Positions 34,406 through 43,677 are shown, numbered from the stretch's first letter. The stretch: 64,000 nt of DNA from Rubrobacter xylanophilus DSM 9941 (GCF_000014185.1 NC_008148.1:496001-560000), one strand, 5' to 3'. Translations and numbers: made by a program. Notes: generated by a model not told the origin, from the sequence alone.

Positions 34406-35362
34406 TCATCGCCACCCGAGGGTGGCGAGGTCGAGCCGCTCCTTCTCCTCTGGGGTGAGGGTCCACCCGAGGGCCCCGGCGTTCTGGCGGGCCTGGCCCG
34501 CGTCCTTGGCGCCGGGGATGGGGAGGGTACTCTGGGCGAGGAGCCAGTTGAGGGCCACCTGGGCGGGGGTTTTGCCGCGGGGCTCTGCGATCTCGCGCAG
34601 GATCCCGACCACCGGCTGCACCCGGCGCAGGTTGCGCTCGCCGAAGTCCCGGCCGAACCGCCGGACGAGGCCCGCGGGGCGGGAGCCGGGGGCGTACTTG
34701 CCGGTGAGGAGCCCCTGTGCCAGGGGGCTGTAGGCTATGAGGGTTACGTTCAGCTCCCGGCAGGCCTCCAGCGTCCCGTCCGTCTCCGGGGCCCGGTGCA
34801 GGAGGCTGTACTCCACCTGGTTGGAGGCCAGGGGCACCCCGCGGGAGGCCAGCCGCTCGTGGGCGCGGCGCATCGCCTCCGCTCCGTAGTTGCTCACCCC
34901 CACCCGGCGCACCCTGCCCTCCTTCACCGCCTCGGCCAGGGCGTCCAGCAGCCCGCCGGGGGCCGGGACGGGGGAGTACCAGTGGATCTGGTAGAGGTCC
35001 ACGCTCTCCACCCCCAGCCGCCGCAAGCTGCCGTCCAGGGCGCGCAGCAGTGAGCGGGGGCTCAGCCGGTAGGGGTAGGGGGCGAACTTCGTCGCCAGCA
35101 CCGGACGGGCCGGGAGGCCGCCCTCCTGCAGGATGCTCCCGATGATCCGCTCGGACTCCCCGTTGCCGTAGATCTCGGCTGTGTCCACCAGCCGGACGCC
35201 GGCGGCGAGGCTCTCCCGCAGCGCCGCCTCCACCTCCGCCCGGCCGTAGCCGGACCCGTAGCCCCAGAGCCTCCTGGTGCCCCAGGCCCAGGCCCCGACC
35301 CCCAGGGGCTCTATCCCCAGCTCCGACGCCAGCGGCGCCCTCTCGTAGCCGTTCGTTCTCAA
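34406..35362 (-). CDS. aldo/keto reductase
   Basis: 318 aa NADPH-dependent (beta/alpha)8 oxidoreductase. VDTAEIYGNGESERIIG carries catalytic Asp and Tyr, LATKFAPYPYR the Lys, and DLYQIHWYSP the His, so the tetrad is complete; VGVSNYGAEAM and IPGAKDAGQARQN form the cofactor site. ATG overlaps the stop of the upstream alpha/beta hydrolase (ATGA-like coupling). Substrate is an unidentified aldehyde or ketone. Confidence 0.9.
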   Translation of the reverse strand: MRTNGYERAPLASELGIEPLGVGAWAWGTRRLWGYGSGYGRAEVEAALRESLAAGVRLVDTAEIYGNGESERIIGSILQEGGLPARPVLATKFAPYPYRLSPRSLLRALDGSLRRLGVESVDLYQIHWYSPVPAPGGLLDALAEAVKEGRVRRVGVSNYGAEAMRRAHERLASRGVPLASNQVEYSLLHRAPETDGTLEACRELNVTLIAYSPLAQGLLTGKYAPGSRPAGLVRRFGRDFGERNLRRVQPVVGILREIAEPRGKTPAQVALNWLLAQSTLPIPGAKDAGQARQNAGALGWTLTPEEKERLDLATLGWR

Positions 35363-36342
35363 CCGCCGCTCCTTCCGTTGCTTTCGGAGATCCGGACCTT
35401 TCCGGCGGAGACGAAGTCCGCCACCTCGCGGTTGAAGTCCTCGGCCCGCTCGTCGTGGGGCAGCAGCGCGGCGCCCCGGAAGAGGCGGGGGGCCGTCCGC
35501 GGGTTGTACCGCAGGAAGGCGTCCAGCTCCGAGGGGGGCGGGGTGCGTGCCTCCTCACCCCAGCACACCATCGCCCTCTGGCGGACCTGCGTCCAGTAGG
35601 GGAGGGCCGGAAGGTTGAGCCTCCCCGCGACGAAGGAGGCGGGGAGGTACTTGGCGTTCGGGCCGTGGCCGGCCCGGTGGTAGTCCTCGACGAGCTCCTC
35701 CGTCACCCGCGAGGGGTCGTGGTAGGCCATCCGCTCCAGGTAGAGGCGGATGCCCCGGCGGGAGACCAGGGCGTGGTAGAGGAGGTCGCCGGCCAGGGGG
35801 GAGGCGAGCAGCCGGTAGATCGCCTCCCCCAGCCGCCCCGAAGGACGGTCCAGCGTGCCGAGGCCGGTCGGGCAGATCAGGACCAGGCTCCGGAACAGGC
35901 GGGGGCTGCGCACCGCGGCCGGCAGGGCCAGCGTCGCGGAGAGGGAGCTCGCCACCAGGTGCACGGGGCGCCCGATCTCCTCCCTCGCGAAGTCCTCTAT
36001 CTGGGAGGTTATGTCCTCCGGCGAGTAGCGCCGGCGGGGCCGCTCCGAGGCCCCGCAGCCCAGCAGGTCGGGCGCGTAGACCGTGAAGTGGCGCGAGAGG
36101 GGCCCGAAGTTTTTGCGGAACTCCAGGGAGGAGGCCCCCGCGTAGATGCCGTGCACCAGCAGCAGCGGCGGCCCCTCGCCGGCCACCGAGTACGAGATCT
36201 TTCCTTCCCTCCACCCGTAGCGCCGCCGCTCGCCGCCGAGCGTCGCGCGCGGGGGGCCGCCGCTGCGCTCCAGGCGCCGGTTCAGGGCGTGGAGCGCGCC
36301 CAGCGTCCCGGCGGCGGCCAGCGCCGCATGTGCCAGCCTCAT
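35359..36342 (-). CDS. alpha/beta hydrolase with N-terminal hydrophobic segment
   Basis: 327 aa. Oxyanion strand LLVHGIYAGASSLEFRKNF, lid region LLGCGASERPRRRYSPED, nucleophile elbow HLVASSLSATLALPAA (Ser in ASSLS rather than GxSxG), acid and His near the C-terminus (CWGEEARTPP, LLPHDERAEDF). The first 18 residues are hydrophobic and may anchor it to the membrane. TATGAT at 36394-36389 is a good -10 for this gene. Overlaps the aldo/keto reductase gene downstream. Confidence 0.8.
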   Translation of the reverse strand: MRLAHAALAAAGTLGALHALNRRLERSGGPPRATLGGERRRYGWREGKISYSVAGEGPPLLLVHGIYAGASSLEFRKNFGPLSRHFTVYAPDLLGCGASERPRRRYSPEDITSQIEDFAREEIGRPVHLVASSLSATLALPAAVRSPRLFRSLVLICPTGLGTLDRPSGRLGEAIYRLLASPLAGDLLYHALVSRRGIRLYLERMAYHDPSRVTEELVEDYHRAGHGPNAKYLPASFVAGRLNLPALPYWTQVRQRAMVCWGEEARTPPPSELDAFLRYNPRTAPRLFRGAALLPHDERAEDFNREVADFVSAGKVRISESNGRSGG

Positions 36343-36388
36343 CCTCTCTCAGAGCCTCCGATCCGTCGTGCGGGTCCGCTGCACGCAA

Positions 36389-36535
36389 ATCATATCCCCC
36401 TGCGCCCGCGACCGCACCGGCGGCCGGGGAGGACCCAAAATATTGGGGTGGAACGTGGTAAGGTTACCCGTTGTTGGGGGAGGGGCGATCCCTCCCGCGG
36501 GTTGTGTATCCGGGCTGTCGGGGGGGATATATAAT
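36389..36535. promoter_or_regulatory. divergent promoters of hydrolase and Ser/Thr kinase with small palindrome
   Basis: Minus strand: TATGAT (36394-36389) for the hydrolase. Plus strand: consensus TATAAT (36530-36535) for the kinase, predicting a start near 36542. Between them GGTAA-GG-TTACC (36457-36468) forms a short inverted repeat that could be an operator. No clear -35 accompanies the kinase -10 at 17 bases, so an activator or another sigma factor may be needed. Confidence 0.5.
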
Positions 36536-36573
36536 TGCCCATCAGGAGAGAGGCGGCCGGAGGCGGAAGAGAG

Positions 36574-37887
36574 CTGGAGACCTCGGCTAAAACGGTTTTC
36601 GGGGACCGCTACGTGGTTCGCGAGAGGCTGGGCTCCGGCGGGATGGCCGTCGTCTACCGCGCCGAGGACACCCTCCTCGGCCGGGACGTGGCCATAAAGA
36701 CCCTCCACCGCCGCTACGCCGAGATGCCCGCCTTCCGGCGGCGCTTCCGGCAGGAGGCCCGGGCGATGGCCTCCCTGGACCACCAGAACATCGTCAAGGT
36801 CTACGACATCTCCCCCGACGGCGAGGCGCCGTTTATCGTGGAGGAGTACGTGGGGGGGCGCGACCTCGGGAGTTTGCTGTCCCGCCAGCGCGGCGGGCGG
36901 CTGGAGGAGCCCTTCGCCGTGCGGGTGGCGGTGCAGCTGCTCAAGGCGCTCGCCTACGCGCACTGGCGGGGGGTGATCCACCGGGACATCAAGCCCTCGA
37001 ACATCCTCATCACCCCGGGCGGGATCGTGAAGGTCGCGGACTTCGGGATCGCGCGTCTGGTGGAGGAGGACGGCGAGGGGGACGGCGAGATCATCGGCAG
37101 CGCCCGCTACATGTCGCCCGAGCAGCTGCGGGGCCTGGAGGCCACCCAGCGCAGCGACGTCTACTCCGTGGGCGTCCTGCTCTACCACTGCCTCACCGGC
37201 CGGCCGCCGTTCTCCGGGGACGTCAGGAGCCTGGTCCGGCAGCACCTCAGGGAGGCGCCGCGGCCCCCGCGGGAGCTCAACCGCGGCATCTCGCCCCAGA
37301 TGGAGGCGGTGATCCTGCGGGCGATGGCCAAGGACCCCGAGGCGCGCTACCCCTCCGCCACGGCGATGCTCGACGAGATCGAGGAGGGGGCCCGCCAGAA
37401 GGCCCGCTCGGGCACCCGGGAGATGCCCCGGCGGCGGATGGGCCGGGGGAGGCTCGCGCTGGTCTCCACGCTCGCGGTGCTCCTGCTCGGCGGGGGGACG
37501 GCGGTGGGGGCCTCCGGGCTGGCCGGCTACGTGGACCTCTCGCCGCGCTCCAGCGTGGGGCAGGCCGTCGCGGCGGAGCCGCTGCGCTCCGCCCCGCCGG
37601 GCATCCCCGAGGTCGCCGGGCAGGAGGCCTCCCGGGACGCGCCGCTCGTCCCGGTGCCCGACGTGCGCCCGTACTTCGACTACTCGGCGCGCGAGATCCT
37701 CGTCAACCGCGGCTTCAAGGTGCGGATCGTCTACGCCTACCGGGAGGGCTACGCCAACCGGGGCGTGGCCTGGGGCACGGACCCGCCCGCCGGGACGCTC
37801 GCGCCGGCCGGGTCCACCGTGACGGTCTACTCGACGCCCAAGGACCTCTACCAGCCCCAGATACGCACCGCCGGGGCCGCGCCTTAG
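36574..37887 (+). CDS. Ser/Thr protein kinase with one extracellular PASTA domain
   Basis: PknB/Stk-type receptor kinase, about 437 aa. Kinase domain: GDRYVVRERLGSGGMAVVYR (P-loop), DVAIKTL (Lys), HRDIKPSNILIT (catalytic loop), VADFGIARL, YMSPEQLRG. One membrane helix at LALVSTLAVLLLGGGTAVG, then a single PASTA domain (SAREILVNRGFKVRIVYAY, GTDPPAGTLAPAGSTVTVY) that should face the cell wall and bind peptidoglycan fragments. Start is unusual: no ATG or GTG fits, the in-frame TTG at 36535 overlaps the -10, and CTG 36574 after GGAGGCGGAAGAG is the best candidate. Confidence 0.87.
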   Translation: METSAKTVFGDRYVVRERLGSGGMAVVYRAEDTLLGRDVAIKTLHRRYAEMPAFRRRFRQEARAMASLDHQNIVKVYDISPDGEAPFIVEEYVGGRDLGSLLSRQRGGRLEEPFAVRVAVQLLKALAYAHWRGVIHRDIKPSNILITPGGIVKVADFGIARLVEEDGEGDGEIIGSARYMSPEQLRGLEATQRSDVYSVGVLLYHCLTGRPPFSGDVRSLVRQHLREAPRPPRELNRGISPQMEAVILRAMAKDPEARYPSATAMLDEIEEGARQKARSGTREMPRRRMGRGRLALVSTLAVLLLGGGTAVGASGLAGYVDLSPRSSVGQAVAAEPLRSAPPGIPEVAGQEASRDAPLVPVPDVRPYFDYSAREILVNRGFKVRIVYAYREGYANRGVAWGTDPPAGTLAPAGSTVTVYSTPKDLYQPQIRTAGAAP

Positions 37888-37893
37888 GCCTTG

Positions 37894-38337
37894 CTACCAG
37901 CCGGCCCGGTGCCCGACCACCGGGTAGCGGTAGTCCCTCCCCTGGCCCACCCTGTAGGCCGCGTAGCAGCTGTGGGCCATGGGCAGCAGCCAGAACACCA
38001 GCGCGAGCGGCAGCACCAGGACCAGGCCGAGGCCGAGCGTGACCAGGGTGAACACCACCCCCACGACCGCCCCCACCACCCAGATCGCCAGCCACATCGT
38101 CTGGTAGAGCAGCGCCTGCAGGGCGTGGAAGCCCACCCGCGGGGAGCGGTCGCGGTAGACGAGCCAGATGACGAGCGCCCCCAGCGGCATGAGCCCCACC
38201 AGCCCGGCGAGCGCGCTGAGGTGCGCGAGCACCGACCACACCCGCTCGTCCTCGGGGCTCATGCCCCACCCGGGGAAGGGCGACCGCAGCTCGTCTGCCG
38301 GCTCCCGCTGCCTGCCGTAGTTCGGATCCTGCCGCAT
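37894..38337 (-). CDS. DUF4870 membrane protein
   Basis: 147 aa with a short cytosolic N-terminus and three to four membrane helices (VLAHLSALAGLVGLMPLGAL, WVVGAVVGVVFTLVTLGLGL, LPLALVFWLLPMAHS). VWSVLAHLSAL and RVGFHALQALLYQ match the DUF4870/Tic20-like family. Function unknown. The stop converges closely with the kinase gene end. Confidence 0.75.
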   Translation of the reverse strand: MRQDPNYGRQREPADELRSPFPGWGMSPEDERVWSVLAHLSALAGLVGLMPLGALVIWLVYRDRSPRVGFHALQALLYQTMWLAIWVVGAVVGVVFTLVTLGLGLVLVLPLALVFWLLPMAHSCYAAYRVGQGRDYRYPVVGHRAGW

Positions 38338-38358
38338 GTGGTTTTCCTCCTCTTCTCT

Positions 38359-38844
38359 TCAGCGCCCCCCCACAACGAAGGCCCGGCTGCGCGCGGCGGC
38401 GAGGCGGTACAGGAGAAAGAGGGCCGCCGGGAGCCCGGCCTCCCCCTCGAAGCGCGCCCCGTACCGCAGCCCGGCGAGGTCTCCCTCCACCCGGGCGCGC
38501 CCCCCGGGCCCGCGCGCGGTGGCGAAGTTTCGCAGCAGCCGGAGGCCCGCCTCCCAGGGCTCGCCGCCGGGCGCGATCCGGAAGCCCTCCGGCGGGCCCT
38601 CGGCCGAGAGCGCCTGCACGCCCTCCCAGAGCATCCTGTAGCGCCCCCGGCCCTCGCGCTCGATGACCACCAGGGCTCCCGCCGCGGAGATCCTCGCCCC
38701 CCGGCCGCCCTCCGGGCGCAGACGCCCGAACGCCGGGCCCTCCGCCTCGAGCAGGGAGAACCCCAGCGGGGGCAGGCCGCGGGCCGCGAACCGGCCCTCC
38801 AGCCTCGCCGAGAGGGGGCTCCAGGGTTTCGGGGGCGCGGCCAT
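38359..38844 (-). CDS. uncharacterised protein
   Basis: 161 aa, not recognised. Composition is Ala/Gly/Arg-rich without membrane helix or signal peptide; beta-strand-like stretches (GALVVIEREGRGRYRMLWEGV, shown within length limits as ALVVIEREGRGRYRML) alternate with charged loops. Lies 21 bases upstream of the DUF4870 gene on the same strand and may be co-transcribed. Coding potential rests on GC3 pattern and an uninterrupted frame; real gene probable, role unknown. Confidence 0.5.
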   Translation of the reverse strand: MAAPPKPWSPLSARLEGRFAARGLPPLGFSLLEAEGPAFGRLRPEGGRGARISAAGALVVIEREGRGRYRMLWEGVQALSAEGPPEGFRIAPGGEPWEAGLRLLRNFATARGPGGRARVEGDLAGLRYGARFEGEAGLPAALFLLYRLAAARSRAFVVGGR

Positions 38845-38935
38845 GTTGTAAGCTCATACGCGGCCGCCGCGGTGGAGTTTCGACCGGGGAGCGGCTACAG
38901 TTCGTTGTGTCTTCGCGAGATGGGAAGGATGCCGC

Positions 38936-39295
38936 ATGGAGCTCAAGAACAAAGAGGAGCTTAGAGGCGAGATCCTGCAGTCCTGGCTCCGGAACGCCTG
39001 GGTCTACCCGGTGGAGGGGCCGGACAGAAAGGTCTACCTGCGCCTCACGCCGGGGGGGAGGCTCAAGATGCGCAAGAAGATCGGGGAGATGGAGCGCTCC
39101 CTCGGCGTGAGCGGCCCGGAGCTGGCCCGGCAGGACGAGGCCGGGACCCTGCCGCTCGACCGGGACCGGCTGGAGCTGGCCATGATGGTCCGGGCCTACA
39201 CCTCCGAGCGGCGCTTTATAGAGAGCTCGGGGGCCACCCTGGGCACCCCCGCCGTCACCCTGGAGGAGGAAAGAGAGGAGGGGGCCTCCTCCTAG
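38936..39295 (+). CDS. uncharacterised small charged protein
   Basis: 119 aa, not recognised. Highly charged and probably helical: MELKNKEELRGEILQSWLRN, PGGRLKMRKKIGEMERSL, DRDRLELAMMVRAYTSERRF, then an acidic tail EEEREEGASS. No cysteines or membrane segments. ATG follows GGGAAGGATGCCGC. Its codon use includes AAG/AAC/AAA more than neighbours because of Lys content. Convergent with the ABC permease gene; stops overlap. Confidence 0.6.
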   Translation: MELKNKEELRGEILQSWLRNAWVYPVEGPDRKVYLRLTPGGRLKMRKKIGEMERSLGVSGPELARQDEAGTLPLDRDRLELAMMVRAYTSERRFIESSGATLGTPAVTLEEEREEGASS

Positions 39296-40020
39296 GCCGC
39301 CGTCCTGCGGTTCAGGCGCCGCTCCAGGATGTTGGTCAGGTAGATCAGGGGCAGGCAGACCGCCAGGTAGATGAGCGCCGCCGCGATCAGCGGCGTCCCG
39401 TTGAACGTGGCCGACTGGAGCACCCGGGCGGCCCGCAGCAGCTCGGCCAGCCCGATCACGCTCACCAGCGAGGTGTCCTTTATGAGGGTGACGAACTCGT
39501 TGGTCAGCGGGGGGATGACCCTCCGGAAGGCCTGCGGCACGATGATGTAGCGCATCGTCTGGGCGTAGGAGAGCCCCGAGGCCCTTCCGGCCTCCATCTG
39601 GCCCTTGTCTATGGACTGTATGCCGGCCCGGAAGATCTCCGCCACGTAGGCGGCGCTGTTGAGGGAGAGGGCGGTGAGCCCGGCGAAGAAGAGGCTCGTG
39701 AACCGGATGCCCACCGCCGCCGTGGTGAAGTAGATGATCGTGATCTGGACCAGCAGCGGGGTTCCCCGGAAGACGTCTATGTAGACCTGCGCCGGGAGGC
39801 TCAGGAGCCTGGAGCGCGAGATCTTGAGCAGCGCCAGAAAGAGCCCCAGCACTATCCCGACGACCTCCGCCAGGGCCGCCAGCGAGAGGGTCACGGCGAG
39901 CCCCTTGAGGAGGGGGGCGGGGTTCTCCAGGACCACCCCGAAGTCCAGGTAGTAGCCGACCAGCCTCTCCGGCGAGAGGTCCTGCGGGTTGATCTCTACC
40001 GGCGGCCACCAGTCGGGCAT
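39292..40020 (-). CDS. polar amino acid ABC transporter permease
   Basis: 242 aa HisM/GlnP-type permease, five membrane helices. FRGTPLLVQITIIYF and the EAA loop MEAGRASGLSYAQTMRYIIV, which docks the ATPase, are typical; VIPPLTNEFVTLIKDTSL is the conserved helix end. Twenty-three bases after the binding-protein gene. A single permease suggests a homodimeric transporter. Confidence 0.92.
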   Translation of the reverse strand: MPDWWPPVEINPQDLSPERLVGYYLDFGVVLENPAPLLKGLAVTLSLAALAEVVGIVLGLFLALLKISRSRLLSLPAQVYIDVFRGTPLLVQITIIYFTTAAVGIRFTSLFFAGLTALSLNSAAYVAEIFRAGIQSIDKGQMEAGRASGLSYAQTMRYIIVPQAFRRVIPPLTNEFVTLIKDTSLVSVIGLAELLRAARVLQSATFNGTPLIAAALIYLAVCLPLIYLTNILERRLNRRTAA

Positions 40021-40043
40021 GGCTTATCCCCGCCGGGTCTCCC

Positions 40044-40889
40044 TCAGGGTATCTCCTCGGGCTTGCGCCCGATCCACTTCTCGTAGATCTCGGCGTAGGT
40101 GCCGTCGCGCTTTATCTCCCGGAGCGCCCGGTTCACCGGGCCGACCAGGTTGCTCCCCTTGGGGAAGGCGATCCCGTACTGCTCCCCGGTGGGGATGACC
40201 TGCACCACCTCGAGCCTGCCGTCGCTGGTGTTGGCCTTGTCCTGCGAGACGGGCAGGTCGTTTATTACCGCGTCCACCTGGCCGTTCTCCAGCGCGGTGA
40301 AGGCGTCCTCTATGGTGTCGAAGGTGCGCACCTCGGCTATCCTGCCCTGCTGCTGGAACTGGTTGGCCTTGTTGGCGCCGGTGGTGCCTATCTGGACGCC
40401 CACCGTGGCCTGCCCGAGGTCGTCCACCGAGCGGATATCGGAGTCGCTGCGCACCAGCAGCGACTGGTCGGCGTTGAAGTAGGGCTCGGAGAAGTCCACC
40501 TGCTGGCGGCGCTCCTCGGTTATGGTGATCGCGGAGATCGCCGCGTCGTAGAGGTTGGAGCCGAGGCCGGGGATGATGCCATCGAAGGTGACGTTCTGGA
40601 ACTCGGGGGTGAACCCCGCCCGCCTGCCGATCTCGCGCATCAGGTCTATGTCGAAGCCGACCGGCTCGCCGTTTCTGTAGAACTCGAAGGGCCTGTAGGC
40701 TATGTCGGAGGCGACGGTGATGGTCCGGCCGGCCTCCATCCCGGCCGTCCCCTCGCCGCCCCCCGCGGCGGTCTGCTCGCCGCCGCCTCCCCCCTCCCCG
40801 CCGCCGCAGGCCGCGGCGAGGAGCAGGGCGGCGGCGAGCGCCAGCGCCAGCGTCGCGAAGCTTCGCGCTACTACCTTTCTCTCCGGCAT
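40044..40889 (-). CDS. amino acid ABC transporter substrate-binding lipoprotein
   Basis: 281 aa SBP of family 3. Signal peptide with lipobox ALLLAAAC, a Gly-rich linker, then ITVASDIAYRPFEFY, VGFDIDLMREIGRRAGF (amino-acid-binding signature) and TITEERRQQVDFSEPYFNAD. Binds a polar amino acid outside the membrane. ATG at 40889 has AAGAAGAGG upstream. A separate promoter precedes it (40977-41005), so binding protein and permease can be made in excess of the ATPase. Confidence 0.93.
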   Translation of the reverse strand: MPERKVVARSFATLALALAAALLLAAACGGGEGGGGGEQTAAGGGEGTAGMEAGRTITVASDIAYRPFEFYRNGEPVGFDIDLMREIGRRAGFTPEFQNVTFDGIIPGLGSNLYDAAISAITITEERRQQVDFSEPYFNADQSLLVRSDSDIRSVDDLGQATVGVQIGTTGANKANQFQQQGRIAEVRTFDTIEDAFTALENGQVDAVINDLPVSQDKANTSDGRLEVVQVIPTGEQYGIAFPKGSNLVGPVNRALREIKRDGTYAEIYEKWIGRKPEEIP

Positions 40890-40976
40890 CCCTCTTCCTT
40901 TCTTCGGCCCCCTCCCTCGGGGGCGGGCGACACGTCGGATCACACGCAAGCTACAGAGCTTCTTTGGTAGCCGCAA

Positions 40977-41005
40977 ATACTAGTTGTCCGCTATCTTCCG
41001 GTCAA
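40977..41005 (-). promoter_or_regulatory. internal promoter for binding protein and permease
   Basis: Minus strand TTGACC (41005-41000), 17-base spacer, TAGTAT (40982-40977). It lies just 8 bases beyond the ATPase stop at 41013. The roughly 90 bases from there to the binding-protein ATG hold no other clear signal. Confidence 0.6.
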
Positions 41006-41012
41006 GGGGCGG

Positions 41013-41747
41013 CTACATGTGCAGGATGCGGTCCAGAAACCTCTTGGTGCGCTCGTTCTCCGGGTTCTCGAAGAAGTGCTCCGGGGGGCCCTCCTCCAGG
41101 ATGCGGCCCTCGTCCATAAAGACCACCCGGTCGGCCACGCGCCGGGCGAAGCCCATCTCGTGGGTGACGACCACCATCGTCATCCCGCCGCGGGCCAGGT
41201 CCACCATCACCTCGAGCACCTCGTTGATCATCTCCGGGTCCAGGGCGCTCGTGGGCTCGTCGAAGAGCATGATCTTGGGCTCCATCGCCAGCGCCCGCGC
41301 TATGGCCACCCGCTGCTGCTGGCCGCCGGAGAGGTTCTCCGGGTACTTGCCGGCCTGCTCCGGGATCCCCACCCGCTCGAGCAGCCGCATGCACCGCTCC
41401 TCGGCCTCCTTGCGGGAGAGCTTCCGCACCTTCATCGGGGCGAGCATGACGTTCTCGGCGACCGTCATGTGCGGGTAGAGGTTGAACTGCTGGAAGACGA
41501 ACCCTATCTCGGTGCGCAGCCGGTTCAGGTCGGCCTTTCTGTCGTGCACCCGGATGCCGTCCACGATGAGCTCGCCGGAGGAGATGCCCTCCAGCGCGTT
41601 GATGCACCGCAGGAGGGTGCTCTTCCCCGACCCGGAGGGCCCTATGATGACCACCACCTCGCCCTCCTCCACGGAGAAGTCTATGCCCTTGAGGACCTCG
41701 AAGTCCCCGAAGGACTTGCTCACGTTGCGGAACTCTATGATGCTCAT
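41013..41747 (-). CDS. amino acid ABC transporter ATP-binding protein (GlnQ/HisP type)
   Basis: 244 aa ATPase. Walker [19 protein letters not shown]-loop [14 protein letters not shown], signature [16 protein letters not shown], Walker [16 protein letters not shown] and H-loop VVVTHEMGF complete the set. Energises the permease at 39292-40020. Gene order ATPase, binding protein, permease differs from the usual order. Divergent from the uracil-DNA glycosylase. Confidence 0.94.
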   Translation of the reverse strand: MSIIEFRNVSKSFGDFEVLKGIDFSVEEGEVVVIIGPSGSGKSTLLRCINALEGISSGELIVDGIRVHDRKADLNRLRTEIGFVFQQFNLYPHMTVAENVMLAPMKVRKLSRKEAEERCMRLLERVGIPEQAGKYPENLSGGQQQRVAIARALAMEPKIMLFDEPTSALDPEMINEVLEVMVDLARGGMTMVVVTHEMGFARRVADRVVFMDEGRILEEGPPEHFFENPENERTKRFLDRILHM

Positions 41748-41783
41748 CGCGCTTCCTCTTCCGGGGCGGGCCCGTGCGCGGTG

Positions 41784-41789
41784 TAGAAT
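41784..41789 (+). promoter_or_regulatory. -10 element for the uracil-DNA glycosylase gene
   Basis: TAGAAT 46 bases before the TTG start at 41835; AAGGAGGGG at 41820-41828 is a strong ribosome site. No convincing -35. Confidence 0.45.
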
Positions 41790-41834
41790 AGCACAACCGG
41801 TAGATAGCCACGATGATCTCAAGGAGGGGTCTCT

Positions 41835-42485
41835 TTGGAAACTCTCTTTGACGCGGTCGAGGGGGGCGAGAACCGGGAGGAGCGCCTGGCCGAGCTGGCG
41901 CGCCAGGTCTCCGTGTGCACCAGGTGCGACCTCTCCCGCAGCCGGACGAACACGGTCTTCGGCACGGGGGACCCCTACTCGCCGCTGATGCTGGTCGGCG
42001 AGGGGCCGGGGGAGAACGAGGACGCCACGGGGCTTCCCTTCGTGGGCCGGGCGGGGAAGCTTTTGGACAACATCCTGGCGGCGGTGAACCTGAGCCGGGA
42101 GCAGGTGTACATCACCAACATCGTGAAGTGCCGGGCCGCGGTGGAGGAGAACGGGCGCCTCCGCAACCGCCAGCCCCGCGCGGCCGAGATAAACGCCTGC
42201 AACCCCTACCTGCAGGCCCAGATAGAGGCGGTGAGGCCGGAGATCATCCTGTGCCTCGGCGGCCCCGCGGCGAAGACGATCATCGACAGGGACTTCAGGA
42301 TCACGCGCGACCGCGGCCGGTGGTACGAGGTGGGCGGCATCCGGGCGATGGCCACCTTCCACCCGGCCTACATCCTCCGCCAGAGCGGGGAGGAGCTGGC
42401 CCGCACCAAGCGGCTGGTCTGGAAGGACATCCAGAACGTCTACGCCGAGTACCAGAAGGCGCTGGAGCGCCGTGGGGCCTCCTAG
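41835..42485 (+). CDS. uracil-DNA glycosylase, family 4 (Fe-S)
   Basis: 216 aa thermostable-type UDG that removes uracil from DNA. Motif [21 protein letters not shown], motif B HPAYILR, and four cysteines for a 4Fe-4S cluster (VCTRC, NIVKCR, NACNPYL). TTG start fixed by AAGGAGGGG five to six bases upstream. The 3' end overlaps the next gene's GTG start by 14 bases. Suits a hot environment with elevated cytosine deamination. Confidence 0.93.
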   Translation: METLFDAVEGGENREERLAELARQVSVCTRCDLSRSRTNTVFGTGDPYSPLMLVGEGPGENEDATGLPFVGRAGKLLDNILAAVNLSREQVYITNIVKCRAAVEENGRLRNRQPRAAEINACNPYLQAQIEAVRPEIILCLGGPAAKTIIDRDFRITRDRGRWYEVGGIRAMATFHPAYILRQSGEELARTKRLVWKDIQNVYAEYQKALERRGAS

Positions 42486-43575
42486 CCTCCTCGCCCCGCT
42501 CGCCCTCCTCCTGTCTTTTCTCCTCGCCGTCTCCTGCGCCGGGGAGGCCCCTCCGGGGGGCCGGGAGGGGGTGGGCCCCCTCCGGGTGGAGACGGTCCTC
42601 TCGGGGCTCGACACCCCCTGGGAGGTGGTCTTCGCGCCCGACGGCCGGGTCTTCGTGACCGAGCGGCCGGGGAGGGTGCTCGTGGTCGAGGACGGCGAGC
42701 TCCGGGAAGAGCCCTACGCCCGGCTCCCGGTGGAGGAGGTGGGCGAGGGCGGGCAGCTCGGGCTGGCCCTCCACCCAAACTTCCGGCGCAACGGCGTCCT
42801 GTACGCCTACTACACCACCCGGGAGGACGGCCGGCTGCGCAACAGGCTGGTGCGGCTCGTGGAGGAGGACGGCTCCGCCCGGCAGGAGGAGGTGCTCCTC
42901 GAGGGTCCGGCGGCCTCCATCCACGACGGCGGGCGGGTCCGGGTCGGGCCCGACGGCAAGCTCTACGCCACCCTCGGCGACACCGCCGACGCCGGGCTCG
43001 CCCAGGACCCGCGGGCGCTCGCCGGGAAGATCATACGCCTCAACCTGGACGGCTCCGTCCCCCGAGACAACCACTTCCCCGGCTCGCCGGTCTACTCCTA
43101 CGGGCACCGCAACCCGCAGGGGCTCGCCTGGGACGAGGCGGGCAACCTCTACGCCCCCGAGCACGGCCAGAGCGCCCACGACGAGCTGAACCTCGTAAGG
43201 CCCGGCAGAAACTACGGCTGGCCCGTCATAGAGGGCGGGGAGCGCCGGGAGGGGATGGTCGCGCCCATCCTGCACAGCGGGGAAAAGACCTGGGCCCCCT
43301 CCGGGGCCGAGTACGTGAGGGAGGGGCCGTGGAGGGGGAGCATCCTGTTCACCGGCCTGCGCGGGGAGTCGCTGCACCGCGTCGAGGTGGACCCCGAGGA
43401 CCCCGGGAGGGTCGTGCGCCACCGGGAGTACCTCGAGGGGGAGTACGGGCGGCTCAGGACCGTGGTGCAGGGTCCCGACGGCGCGCTCTACCTGCTCACC
43501 AGCAACCGCGACGGGCGCGGGGACCCCGCCCCCTCCGACGACCGGCTGCTGCGGGTCGAGGTTGGCGGCCGGTAA
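42472..43575 (+). CDS. PQQ-dependent sugar dehydrogenase-like lipoprotein (YliI/Asd type)
   Basis: 367 aa six-bladed beta-propeller of the glucose/sorbosone dehydrogenase family. Signal peptide with lipobox LLAVSC, so exported and lipid-anchored. [56 protein letters not shown] (catalytic His) and [14 protein letters not shown] match PQQ aldose dehydrogenases. No PQQ synthesis genes in the window; the cofactor could be scavenged. GTG start overlaps the glycosylase gene. Confidence 0.87.
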   Translation: MGPPSLLAPLALLLSFLLAVSCAGEAPPGGREGVGPLRVETVLSGLDTPWEVVFAPDGRVFVTERPGRVLVVEDGELREEPYARLPVEEVGEGGQLGLALHPNFRRNGVLYAYYTTREDGRLRNRLVRLVEEDGSARQEEVLLEGPAASIHDGGRVRVGPDGKLYATLGDTADAGLAQDPRALAGKIIRLNLDGSVPRDNHFPGSPVYSYGHRNPQGLAWDEAGNLYAPEHGQSAHDELNLVRPGRNYGWPVIEGGERREGMVAPILHSGEKTWAPSGAEYVREGPWRGSILFTGLRGESLHRVEVDPEDPGRVVRHREYLEGEYGRLRTVVQGPDGALYLLTSNRDGRGDPAPSDDRLLRVEVGGR

Positions 43576-43677
43576 AGGGCGAGTAAAGAACTTCATACCC
43601 TGCTTGCTGGCACGCCTGATATCATGCTTAAGTGTAGTGGCAGGCAGTCAACCGCTATATGAGAAGGGCTTGCGACC

